NCBI GenBank assembly: GCA_905211485.1
Contig: CAJMAW010000064.1
Location: forward strand, 1 to 17,154
Direction: 5' to 3'
Source: an uncultured Lentisphaeria bacterium
GTDB lineage: Bacteria; Verrucomicrobiota; Lentisphaeria; Victivallales; UBA1829
DNA: 17,154 nucleotides
Part shown: positions 7,736-15,600 of the stretch, piece by piece
How the letters are laid out: each line of letters begins with the position of its first letter
Numbering within the stretch: position 1 is the first letter of the stretch
Notes under the pieces: generated by a model
What the model saw: the letters and a program-made list of their open reading frames with translations, nothing else
Told to the model about the DNA's origin: nothing
Database searches by the model: none
Program-made: the position numbers and the translations under genes

Positions 7736-7954
7736 TACTGTGGACGGCCTGCTGCATTGCCCTGGGCGTTCGGGCTCCCGCGCTTTGCCCGGAAAACGGG
7801 AGAATTCCCGCACTTTCCCCGGCGCTGGGAAACATCTGCGGAAGGACCCGGAACAGGGGGACTTGTGCTCTTTAGGCCGGGAAACAACTGGAAACGACTT
7901 TAAAAAAAGGAAGAAGGGGGGAAAATCAGGGAAAATGACGGTTTGAAAGCATTC

Positions 7955-8069
7955 CGGAGGGCTGCGCTCCTCTCCCCCCTCCGCCAGGGAAGAAGCGTTT
8001 CACAAAGCAGGAAACGCGCGCTGCAGCGGCGGGAACAGCCTTTTCCGTCTTCCGGGAAAACCCGGAAGA
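7955..8069 (+). other. Cluster of four perfect stem-loops, possible structured leader
   Basis: Four perfect inverted repeats occur in 115 bp: CGGAGGG/CCCTCCG (7955-7961, 7977-7983), GCGTTTC/GAAACGC (7995-8001, 8011-8017), palindrome CGCTGCAGCG (8019-8028), and TCTTCCGGG/CCCGGAAGA with an AAAA loop (8048-8056, 8061-8069). None has a T tract. The last ends 106 bp before the superoxide reductase start, so the cluster could be a folded 5' leader of the stress operon or a small RNA. Confidence 0.35.
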
Positions 8070-8175
8070 GAAAGAAGGCGAAGGAAAAACTCCAGGCGGA
8101 AATCAGAAATCTGAATCAGCAGGGAAAAGAAGAAAACTGCTGGAAAAATTTGTCAAGGAAAGAGAAAGACCCATC

Positions 8176-8580
8176 ATGAAAACAGAAACCAGAATGTGGA
8201 AATGCCCTGAATGCGGACTGATTTTGGAAGAACTCCATGCCTGCGGCTGCGGAGAGGAATGCAAACTGACCTGCTGCGGAAAGGAACTGATCCCTCTGGA
8301 ACCGAAGTCGACGGATTTCAAAACGGAGAAACATGTGCCGATTCCGGCGCCGGAACAGCCTGCGGAAGGGATGAAAGTGCTGGTGGGTTCCACGCCGCAT
8401 CCGATGCTTCCGGAACATTACATTGAATGGATCGAAGTCATCAACGGACCTTATTCCAACCGGAAATATCTGAAGCCCGGTGAAGCGCCGGAGGCCAGTT
8501 TCCATGTGAAGCTGCAGAAGGGGATGATCCTCCGCGAATACTGCAACCTTCACGGGCTGTGGACATACGAAGTCAAATGA
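8176..8580 (+). CDS. dfx: Desulfoferrodoxin (superoxide reductase)
   Basis: A 134-aa cytoplasmic iron protein that reduces superoxide to hydrogen peroxide without releasing O2. The N-terminal desulforedoxin-like domain has the center I ligands C10, C13 and C33-C34. The C-terminal neelaredoxin domain carries the Fe(His)4Cys center: H53 (in EKHVP, with E51-K52 of the active site), H75, H81, C123 and H126 (CNLHGLW). Length is near the usual 125-130. Oddity: the loop between the two center I cysteine pairs is longer than usual and adds three cysteines, C23, C25 and C29 (CGCGEEC). The ribosome site is the purine-rich AAGGAAAGAGAAAG upstream, not a clean AGGAGG. It heads the reductase-flavodiiron-rubredoxin cluster; rubredoxin is the usual electron donor. 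Confidence 0.95.
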   Translation: MKTETRMWKCPECGLILEELHACGCGEECKLTCCGKELIPLEPKSTDFKTEKHVPIPAPEQPAEGMKVLVGSTPHPMLPEHYIEWIEVINGPYSNRKYLKPGEAPEASFHVKLQKGMILREYCNLHGLWTYEVK

Positions 8581-8625
8581 AAATGGGGGGAACAATCTGG
8601 GAATCCGGACTTTGCGGATAGATTC

Positions 8626-8633
8626 AGGAGGTG
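8626..8633 (+). promoter_or_regulatory. Strong ribosome binding site AGGAGGTG
   Basis: AGGAGGTG lies 8 nt before ATG 8642 and fixes that start for the flavodiiron gene over the upstream in-frame start near 8612. The spacer is almost all T. Confidence 0.85.
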
Positions 8634-8641
8634 TTTTTTTT

Positions 8642-9862
8642 ATGAAGGCAATCAAAGTTACAGACAGAGTCTGGTGGGTCGGCGCGGTGGACTGGGGACT
8701 CAAGGAGTTCCACGGGTACACGACACGCCGCGGCACCACCTACAACGCCTATCTGGTCCTTGCGGACAAGATCACGCTGATCGACACGGTGAAGGCCCCC
8801 TTCAAGGAGGAGATGTACAGCCGGATCCGTTCCGTGATCGGCAGCATCGACAAGATCGACATTGTGGTTTCCAACCATGCGGAAATGGATCACAGCGGAG
8901 CGCTGCCGGAAGTGATCCGGGATCTTGCTCCGGAACAGGTGTTTGCCTCGGTAAACGGGGTGAAGGCTCTGGATGCGCATTTCCGGATCGGGGAGAAGCT
9001 GACGGCAGTGAAGACGGGCGAGAGCGTCAGTCTCGGCAATATGACGCTCTCGTTTCTCGAGACGAGAATGCTGCACTGGCCGGACAGCATGTTCAGCTAT
9101 CTTGCGGAAGAGAAAATCCTCTTTTCGCAGGACGGGTTCGGGATGCATTATGCGACGGACAAGCTTTTCGTCGATGAAAATCCCTGGCCGGATGTCGAGC
9201 GTGAGATGGAAAAGTATTATGCGAACATTCTTCTGCCCTATGCTCCGCAGGCGCTGAAGCTTCTGGAAGAGTTTCCGAAGCTGAATCTGGCGGTGGATGT
9301 TATTGCCACGGATCATGGTCCGATCTGGCGCGGGGAGCTTCTGGGGCGTCCTTTGGAACTGTATGCCAAATGGGCGGCTCAGGCTCCGACTGCGAAAGCC
9401 GTGCTGATTTTCGACACCATGTGGCACAGCACGGAAAAGATGGCCATGGAAATCGCCGACGGAATCCGGGAAGCCGGAGCGGATGTCAGAGTCATGCCTC
9501 TTTCCGCCTTTTCCAGGAGCGATGTGGCGGCGGAGATTCTCGGGGCCGGAGCTCTGGTGGTCGGGTCCCCGACGATCAACAACGGACTGTATCCGAGAAC
9601 GGCGGATGTGCTGACCTATCTGCGCGGACTGCGTCCGAAAAATCTCATCGGCGCCGCATTCGGTTCCTTCGGATGGAGCGGAGAGGCGGTCGCGCAGGTG
9701 AACGAATATCTGAAGGCCATGAACGTGGAACTTGTCAGCGAGGGACTGAAGGTCAAATACGTGCCTTCGGAGGACGACTTGAAGAATTGTTTCGCGCTCG
9801 GCGAAGTGATTGGCGCCCGGCTGCTCGAAAGAGCCGCTATGGAATCCGCGTGCAAAATCTGA
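8642..9862 (+). CDS. fprA: Flavodiiron protein (rubredoxin:O2/NO oxidoreductase)
   Basis: A 406-aa cytoplasmic class A flavodiiron protein that reduces O2 to water and/or NO to N2O with electrons from rubredoxin. The metallo-beta-lactamase-like domain carries the diiron ligands H79, E81, D83 (with H84 in HAEMDH), H145 in LHWPDS, D164 and H225 in DHGP. A flavodoxin domain from about residue 253 has the FMN phosphate loop FDTMWHSTEKMA (257-268), then VVGSPTINNGLYP and GSFGWSGEAV around the isoalloxazine ring. It has no fused rubredoxin or NADH-reductase domain, in keeping with a separate rubredoxin gene 134 bp downstream. It follows the superoxide reductase gene by 61 bp. O2 versus NO preference cannot be read from sequence. 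Confidence 0.95.
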   Translation: MKAIKVTDRVWWVGAVDWGLKEFHGYTTRRGTTYNAYLVLADKITLIDTVKAPFKEEMYSRIRSVIGSIDKIDIVVSNHAEMDHSGALPEVIRDLAPEQVFASVNGVKALDAHFRIGEKLTAVKTGESVSLGNMTLSFLETRMLHWPDSMFSYLAEEKILFSQDGFGMHYATDKLFVDENPWPDVEREMEKYYANILLPYAPQALKLLEEFPKLNLAVDVIATDHGPIWRGELLGRPLELYAKWAAQAPTAKAVLIFDTMWHSTEKMAMEIADGIREAGADVRVMPLSAFSRSDVAAEILGAGALVVGSPTINNGLYPRTADVLTYLRGLRPKNLIGAAFGSFGWSGEAVAQVNEYLKAMNVELVSEGLKVKYVPSEDDLKNCFALGEVIGARLLERAAMESACKI

Positions 9863-9873
9863 GAGGAAGAAAG

Positions 9874-9958
9874 AAAAGCCGGGACATTCTTCTCGGAAGG
9901 AAGAATGGATTTCGGGAGCAAAGGCGGAATGGACGCGGCATGTCCCCCGGCTTTTTTT
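9874..9958 (+). terminator. Intergenic terminator-like nested stem before rubredoxin
   Basis: AAAAGCCGGGACAT (9874-9887) pairs with ATGTCCCCCGGCTTTT (9940-9955), allowing a 2-nt bulge, and is followed by a T7 run (9952-9958). A second perfect hairpin, ATTCTTC/GAAGAAT (9886-9892, 9900-9906), sits at the start of the enclosed region and shares bases with the outer stem, so the two may compete. It is 12 bp after the flavodiiron stop codon and 38 bp before the rubredoxin start. A partial terminator or attenuator within the operon is the best reading. Confidence 0.65.
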
Positions 9959-9996
9959 GAAGAAAAGAGGAAAAGAAACAAAGGAGGCTGAAGAAA

Positions 9997-10155
9997 ATGG
10001 AAAAGTATGTGTGCAAAGTCTGCGGTTACGTGTATGATCCCGCCAAGGGCGATCCCGACAACGGAGTCCCGGCCGGGACGGCATGGGAAGATGTTCCCGC
10101 CGACTGGGTCTGCCCGGAATGCGGAGCGGGGAAGGACGAATTTGAAAAACAGTAA
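9997..10155 (+). CDS. rub: Rubredoxin
   Basis: A 52-aa electron carrier, the classic rubredoxin length. The single iron is bound by two knuckles, CKVCGY (C6, C9) and CPECGAGK (C39, C42). Family residues YVYDPAKGDPDNGVPAGTAWEDVP and the aromatic core (Y4, Y11, Y13, W30, W37, F49) are all present. ATG 9997 has AAGGAGG at 9981-9987. As a redox partner it would feed electrons to the flavodiiron protein and the superoxide reductase encoded just upstream. The next gene starts in another frame inside its last 14 bp. No promoter is seen in the 38 bp between the upstream terminator-like stem and the start, so it probably depends on readthrough. Confidence 0.97.
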   Translation: MEKYVCKVCGYVYDPAKGDPDNGVPAGTAWEDVPADWVCPECGAGKDEFEKQ

Positions 10156-10966
10156 GAAGAATTTCCGCTGTTTGGAGAAGAGGCCGCCCGGGGAAGTCCT
10201 CGAGCGGCTTTATCGTCTTTACAACAAACGGGAGTATGTTGATCCGGATCCGCTGCTTTTTCTGTACCGTTACCGTGAGCGGAGGGATCAGGAGCTGGCG
10301 GCTTTTGTCGCGTCTTCTCTTGCCTACGGACGGGTGGGGGGGATTCTGAAAAGCGTCCGGAGCGTTCTGGAGCCTCTGGGGGAGCATCCGGCGGATTTTC
10401 TCTCTTCCGTTCCCGAGCGTTTTTTCCGCGAGAGCTATCCCGGATTCCGGCACCGTTTCAACGGAGAGGAGGATATCCGGAATATGCTGAAGGGCTTCCG
10501 CAGACTGTTTTCCGAATACGGAACACTCGAAAACGCGTTCGCCAGCGGTTTTTCTCCCGGAGACGGAAACATCCTGGCGGCGCTGGAGCGGTTTTCCGGA
10601 TTGTTGTGCCGCGACTTCCCCGCCGGAGAATCGTTTCTCTTTCCTCTGCCCTCGAAGAAAAGCGCCTGCAAACGTCTTTGCCTGGCGCTGCGCTGGCTCG
10701 TCCGCAAAGATGAGGTGGACTGCGGAGTCTGGACGAAAATCCCTCCCTCCAGCCTGATTGTCCCGCTGGACACTCATCTGTTCCGGATCGCATGCGGACT
10801 CGGATTCTGCCGGAGGAAACAGCCCGGTCTCGCCGCGGCTCTTGAAATTACCGAGTCCTTCCGTGAAATCTGTCCGGAGGATCCTGTGAAATATGATTTC
10901 GTCCTGACCCGTTTCGGCATTCATCCGCTGTTTTCCTGGGATGGATGGAGTCAGCCGCAGCAATGA
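10142..10966 (+). CDS. TIGR02757/DUF2400 family protein of unknown function
   Basis: A 274-aa protein with the conserved blocks of this family, as I recall them: DPLLFLYRYRERRDQELAAF, ASSLAYGRVGGILK, FRHRF, LPSKKSACKRL, LALRWLVRKDEVDCGVW, LIVPLDTHLFRIA and EDPVKYDFVLTRFGIH. The family is found in scattered bacteria and has no established reaction. I chose TTG 10142: AAGGA (10132-10136) lies 5 nt upstream and the conserved region begins soon after; an upstream frame open to 10007 lies wholly inside the rubredoxin gene. The 14-bp overlap with rubredoxin points to translational coupling, so the protein may be made along with the oxygen-defence enzymes, though this may be only positional. A terminator follows at 10985. 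Confidence 0.82.
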   Translation: MKNSKKNFRCLEKRPPGEVLERLYRLYNKREYVDPDPLLFLYRYRERRDQELAAFVASSLAYGRVGGILKSVRSVLEPLGEHPADFLSSVPERFFRESYPGFRHRFNGEEDIRNMLKGFRRLFSEYGTLENAFASGFSPGDGNILAALERFSGLLCRDFPAGESFLFPLPSKKSACKRLCLALRWLVRKDEVDCGVWTKIPPSSLIVPLDTHLFRIACGLGFCRRKQPGLAAALEITESFREICPEDPVKYDFVLTRFGIHPLFSWDGWSQPQQ

Positions 10967-10984
10967 GGAATCCGGAATTCCTGA

Positions 10985-11016
10985 GCCGCATGCCGTCCCG
11001 CGGCGCCCCCTTTTTT
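10985..11016 (+). terminator. Probable intrinsic terminator of the stress operon
   Basis: GCCGC (10985-10989) and GCGGC (11000-11004) form a short GC stem with a 10-nt loop, followed after six bases by T6 (11011-11016) in a longer pyrimidine tract. It begins 19 bp past the TIGR02757 stop codon. Confidence 0.45.
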
Positions 11017-11051
11017 CTTTTTTCCCCCTCCTCTTCCTCTTTCCCGGAGCA

Positions 11052-11067
11052 CTCTCCGGCCGGAGAG
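11052..11067. repeat. 16-bp perfect palindrome CTCTCCGGCCGGAGAG
   Basis: A perfect dyad at the switch from a pyrimidine-rich tract (about 11006-11047) to a purine-rich tract (about 11064-11120), in the middle of the convergent gap. Its place between two opposing terminators suggests a shared 3'-end structure; it could also be a protein site. Confidence 0.5.
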
Positions 11068-11123
11068 AAGGAAAGGGAAAAGCAGAACAGAGAGAGAGAA
11101 AAAACGGCGGAAGCGGGATCCGG

Positions 11124-11160
11124 AAAAAACGGAATCCCGGGAGCGGTGAAAATGGGATCC
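11124..11160 (-). terminator. Probable intrinsic terminator of the SirB1-like gene
   Basis: On the minus strand GGATCCC (11160-11154) pairs with GGGATTCC (11138-11131), with one bulged T and a 15-nt loop, and is followed one base later by T6 (A11124-A11129 on the plus strand). It starts about 20 bp past the stop codon at 11181. Confidence 0.5.
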
Positions 11161-11180
11161 GGATGAGACACAAGATGGAA

Positions 11181-12029
11181 TCAGGCCCCGGGCACTCTCC
11201 TTCTTCCCGGCTTTTCCGCCGATCCATAGGGATAGGGGAGGGAAGAGGAAAGGAGGTCATTTTCTCCGGCGGAAGGAGGACAGAGACAATTCCCGATGGT
11301 GTAGAGATAGCGGAAACTGTCCGTGGCCGCGGCGGCGACGAAAAGGGAGGCCGCGGCGAATTTCAGGACCATTCCCGCATCGCAGAACTGACAGGTGAAA
11401 TGACGGTTCGGGCGTGGCAGATATTTCCAGTCGTCCGCGGGGAAGAGAAGATTTCCATTTTCGTCCGTCAAAGCGAAATCGGAGCGGATTTTCACGATGC
11501 CCAGGCGGATCCGGTTGGACGCGGCGGCCGCGGCGGTGATGGCGGCAAGGATCATGTCCGCGCCGAGAAACTCTTCCAGGACCGTGCCCAGGCAGAAGTA
11601 TTCCCCTTCGATGTTGTCCCTGGCGGGACAGGCGAAGCCTTTCCGGCGCATGAAAAAGCCGATGCGTTCCAGAGACACGGAAGCGCTTTTGCGGAATTCG
11701 GAAACGAAATGTTCCCAGTCTTCGATCAGAGCATCCCGCTGATCGTTGTCGAACCAGAGCAGATGAAGCTGGATGAGTCCTTCGAGAAGCGGGATGGAAT
11801 GATTCCGGAATCCGTCTGCCAGGGCGCGTCTGCGGCTTCGGATGCGCAGGGCGGATTCGAGCTGATGGATCCGCCGGCGGAGTCTGGGATTGCTGGTTTC
11901 CTGGAGTTCCCGGAGTTTATTGTCAAGCACGCCGCCTCTTCTGGCAAGGAGTTCGGCCATTGCCATGCAGGCGGTCTGATCGCTTTCGTCATCCATCAGT
12001 TCCAGCAGATAGTCCAGATCCTGTTTCAT
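11181..12029 (-). CDS. HEAT-like / SirB1-transglutaminase-like protein, possibly inactive
   Basis: A 282-aa soluble protein. It opens with an alpha-helical HEAT-like stretch (LDYLLELMDDESDQTACMAMAELLARRGG) and a basic helical linker around residues 45-70. A middle region (about 118-185) follows the order of SirB1/transglutaminase-like proteins: a phenylalanine-rich GF segment, then the LGTVLEEFLGADMILAAITAAAAASNRIRL stretch where relatives have VL...G.P..L......A..L.L. The usual active-site sequence after this is not evident, so it may be non-catalytic. Roughly 90 C-terminal residues resemble nothing I know. ATG 12029 has AGGTG 8 nt upstream; GTG 12059 would add 10 residues. It is a single gene that converges on the TIGR02757 gene. 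Family call is tentative; it could be a plain hypothetical. Confidence 0.5.
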   Translation of the reverse strand: MKQDLDYLLELMDDESDQTACMAMAELLARRGGVLDNKLRELQETSNPRLRRRIHQLESALRIRSRRRALADGFRNHSIPLLEGLIQLHLLWFDNDQRDALIEDWEHFVSEFRKSASVSLERIGFFMRRKGFACPARDNIEGEYFCLGTVLEEFLGADMILAAITAAAAASNRIRLGIVKIRSDFALTDENGNLLFPADDWKYLPRPNRHFTCQFCDAGMVLKFAAASLFVAAAATDSFRYLYTIGNCLCPPSAGENDLLSSSLPYPYGSAEKPGRRRVPGA

Positions 12030-12455
12030 TGCGCAGCACCTGTTTTGCGTCTCTGCCACGGGGCAGACCTTTCTACGGAGTCTCGGAGAATCTCATGAAA
12101 AACCGGACCCGTTCCGATTTTTCTGGCGACCTCCTCCCCGGGAATAATATAACGCTCCGGGCAGGGAAAAACAAGAAGAGAGGGGGAACTTTTCTTATGT
12201 CCGCCACCCCCTTTCTGCATGGGGGAAAGCCAATGGCTTAAGAGATGGGCAACAGGTGCCGCAAGAAGAAGAAAATTGGGCGGGTCGGACAGGGAAAGAG
12301 AATGGATATGAAAGAGAAAGCATGCCCCTTGAAAAAGGATGCTTCGGAACAAAAAAAGGATCAGGCTCTGTGTAAGGAAAAGGAGTTTGAAAGTGTATTT
12401 TTTTAGGAATCTGTTTTCAGGGATGGTTTTTTCTGTATTCTGAGCCATATTGTCA

Positions 12456-12461
12456 TAGAAT
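12456..12461 (+). promoter_or_regulatory. Possible -10 box TAGAAT upstream of the giant gene
   Basis: TAGAAT matches TATAAT at five of six bases and lies in the AT-rich stretch. No good -35 hexamer is correctly spaced. If used, transcription would begin near 12468, right at the G-rich tract. Confidence 0.25.
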
Positions 12462-12468
12462 GAGAAAA

Positions 12469-12504
12469 GGGAAGGGGAGGAGAGGAGGAGGGAAAGGGGG
12501 GGGG
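12469..12504 (+). other. G-run tract with G-quadruplex potential
   Basis: G-runs of 3, 4, 3 and 9 bases lie at 12469-12471, 12474-12477, 12490-12492 and 12496-12504 on the plus (coding) strand. The spacers are 2, 12 and 3 nt. The final G9 is the longest G homopolymer I noticed in the window. Confidence 0.5.
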
Positions 12505-12683
12505 CCGTGTCATTTCAGCATTTCTTCCGGATTCTTCATCCTTTTCAGCAGTATGTCTGCGGAGAAAAGAAAAGGGAAGAATATACATGGAATCAAGGGA
12601 ACAGAAGAAAGAGTCAAAGAATTCAAAGAAGAGAAGAGAGTCCTTGGGAGAAGAATGAAAGAGTGGAAAAAAGGAGAAGTCTC

Positions 12684-15600
12684 ATGACAGGAAAGCGGGT
12701 GTTCTGGATGAGTCTCTGTCTGGTTTGCGCGGGCGGGGTTTCATCAATGGCGGGTGAGGCGGATGGATATTTGCCGGAGACCGTGTTCGAGGAGGAATTT
12801 GACGGGTACGGGAATACGGTGGAATGTTTTTCGCCGGGGGTATCCGTCAGTGAATCTCCGGCGAGTCTGAAACACTTGTCAGTCCGTCCTCCGGAGGGAG
12901 GCGGGATGCTTCTGGTGCGCAAGAAACCTTTCCTGATTCCCGCGGAGGGGCGTTCGGAAGAGTTCACCGTTGACTTTCTCATGAGTTTCCCCCAGGGGGC
13001 GGAAAGGAACTTTGAAGTGCGCCTGCTCTTTGAGGACAGTCCCGGGCTTCCTCCGGAACGCTTCAAGACCGTGATTGCGCAGATCGACGGAAAGAGAGGC
13101 TCGAAACTTTCCGGCGCGCTGGTGCCTTCCCGGATCGGGACGCTGAATCTGACGCCTCTGCTGGCAGAGATGCCCCCTTTCCCGGACAGACTCTGGCACC
13201 GTGTGGTAATTTCCGCATCGGGAGAAGGGCCGATCCGGCTTTTTGTGGAGCGGGATGGGAAGCTCCGGCTGGAATCGCAGGGAGAACTGCCTCCCGGATG
13301 GCGTCTGGCGGGCTTGAATTTTGCGAGTCGTCATGCTTTGAATCTGGATTCGGTCCGGGTGACCCGTCCGGGGTCCGTTTCCCTTGTCGGTGGGGAGAGG
13401 AGTCCGGTGGAGAAGGGGAAGAAGGGGGAAGATCACGGGAATCCGGCAAAGGGGCTGGAAACAGCGGCAGGGGGGAATAAGAATGCGAAGAACACTCTTT
13501 CCGGAGTCGCGTCCTCTTCCGCCTCTGACGTGATTTTTCCCGTGTCCGACAAGATGGCGGAACTGCGTTTTTCGGTGAAAACGGGAGTGTACCCGGCAAA
13601 ATTCCTGATCCGGATTGAAGAAGGGGATGCTGCCGCCCGGCAGGAAGGAGCTCCGGAAGAAGGAAAGAAGGCGGAGCCAGTTGTTTATACGCTGAGTTCT
13701 TTTGCTCAGGACGACAGCAGGAAAGTTCTGCGGGAGGTTACGGAGGACAAAGACGGGAAAACGGTCAAGACCGCGCGTTTTGTCGACGAGGCTTTCAAAC
13801 TTCCCGATTCCGGCATGCTTTTCTCCGGTCCCGGCGCGGGCAGTCTCCGCATCTACACGCGTCCCCGTCTCAAATACCGTTATACGGAAGAACAGAAGAG
13901 GGCGCTTCTGAGCCGTTGGGACGAATGCGGGGAAGATGCTTCGGAGCATCATTTCCAGTTCCGCCTGACCAGGACGCCTTCCGCGTTCCAGCTGTGGCTG
14001 GACGGGCGTTTCCTCTGCGATGTCCCCGGTCTTCAGTCCGTTCGCTCGCTGACGCTTTCCCTTCCTGCCGGAGCCCGTTATTCCGTGACGGAAGCGGCGG
14101 CCGCCCCGCAGCAGACTTCTTCTTCCGTCAGCCGCAGCCGCCTGCTCCCCGTTCCGGATCTGCAGCTCCCGCTTTCCATCGCGGAGTGCCTGCACGAGGG
14201 GAAAGCGGATCCGGCATCCGCGGACACCGGAAAGGAAAAGGGAAAAAACGGACCGCCGTCTTCTCCTGAAGGCCTTCTGATCGACGGAGTGTATTTCCGG
14301 GATTTCCCCTCGGAGGCGGCCTTCCGCACGGCGCATTGCCGTGAGAATCTTGGTTCCTTTATGCTGGAGTGTGACGGATATCTTTCCCGTTCCGCCTTCG
14401 ACGGCATTTCGGAAAATCTTCTGATCCGGGTTCCCTGTGCGCAGTATGTGCGCGCCCATGTGCTCTGTTCGTTTGACGGCGATCCCGGGAAATCCTCCGA
14501 CGTCACCGCGCGTCTGACGCGTTATCTGGACAACGGCGGCCGTTCTCCCGCCGCGATGGCTCAGCAGACGGTGACTCTTCCGCGATCCTCTTCCGACCCC
14601 CTTCCTCCGAATGTGAGGAAAGCCGGCACCGTTCCGGGAGATTCCGGACGGGATCTCTATCTGGTTTCCTTCGATCTTCCCGCCGGACAGATTCAGGACC
14701 TGATTTTCATGGAGAATTCTCCCTTTCTTGATTTTGAAGTGCTCGGCGGACTTTATGAAAAGGACAACTATTATCTTTCCCGGGCGGAAAAACCCGCGCT
14801 GAAACCTTCCGGAGTCCTGGTGCATGCGGCTACGCTGGAACGTTCGCCGGTCTCCTTCCGCGTTTTTTCCGGACGGACCGGCAACGTGTATTACCCCGAC
14901 GAACCCGCCTTCATGACGGCCGAACTCACCGCGGAAAAACCCGGACGCTTTCTCGTGGAATGGGATGTCCGTGACCGGAAGGGCAAGCTTCTTCAGTCCC
15001 GGAGTGATTCCGTTGATTTTGCCTCCGCCGGAGAGACCTGTTCCCTGAAAATGGATTTTCCCGGGAAAGACTGCGGTTATTACCCCGTCCGCGTTTCTCT
15101 GAAAGCGCCGTCGGAGGATTCCGGGGGAGCCCTTCCTCCGATCGTATCCTTTGAGGGCGCTTATGCGCGGATTCCGGCCGACACCCGGAAAGCGGGATAC
15201 GAATCGCCTTATTTCGTCTGGAATTTCAACGGGGCGCACGGGACTCCGAGGGATCCGGAAATTTTCGGAGACATCCTGAAGCGGATGGGCGTCCGACGCA
15301 CTCTGCCCGGGAAGAGGACTGAAGAGGATCTGAAGCCTTTCGGACTTACGCTCGGGCAGTTCGGGAGTCTGCGGGCGAAAGGAAACACCCCGGAGGAACG
15401 CGCAGCGGATCTGGATGCCCAGATCAGGGAACTCAGGAAAAAGTATCCGCATACGGATATGGCGCTGATTTTTCATGAGAGCGGCGGCGGTCCGGTGCCT
15501 CTGGAACTGATCGGGGGGAAGACCGAAGTCACGCCGCAGGTTGCCGAACAGGACCGGAAGCGGGTTCAAGCGGCGCTGGAGATTGCCGATGCGTGGACCC

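Larger units (their letters stand above)
7613..8175. other. 560-bp divergent gap without a convincing gene
   Basis: Lies between the minus-strand kinase and the plus-strand superoxide reductase. It holds the TATAAT element near 7730 and four stem-loops between 7955 and 8069. An open frame of 78 codons (TTG 7943 to 8179) touches the reductase start as ATGA, but it is Arg/Lys-rich, low in complexity and has no recognisable domain, so I do not call it a gene. No clear sigma70 promoter for the plus-strand unit was found. Confidence 0.6.
12030..12683. other. 650-bp gap with G-rich tract and purine-rich leader
   Basis: No gene is supported between the divergent SirB1-like gene and the giant secreted protein. 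It holds a CCCCC/GGGGG hairpin (12207-12211, 12221-12225) next to AAGCC-AAT-GGCTT, an AT-rich stretch at about 12387-12465, a G-rich tract at 12469-12504, and a strongly purine-rich leader from about 12545 to the start codon. A frame open from GTG 12507 joins the giant gene but codes a charged non-signal sequence, so it was not used. Confidence 0.6.

Noticed and set aside
7613..7813. N-terminal extension of the histidine kinase
   Set aside because: The added residues are not hydrophobic or conserved-looking, while ATG 7612 opens directly into the first membrane helix with a ribosome site upstream.
7943..8179. 78-codon frame ending ATGA at the superoxide reductase start
   Set aside because: The overlap looks operon-like, but the product is low-complexity, Arg/Lys-rich, begins with TTG without a ribosome site and spans several inverted repeats.
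8624..11260. 878-codon open frame on the minus strand
   Set aside because: It runs antisense across the flavodiiron, rubredoxin and TIGR02757 genes, all clearly real; its translation has no domain.
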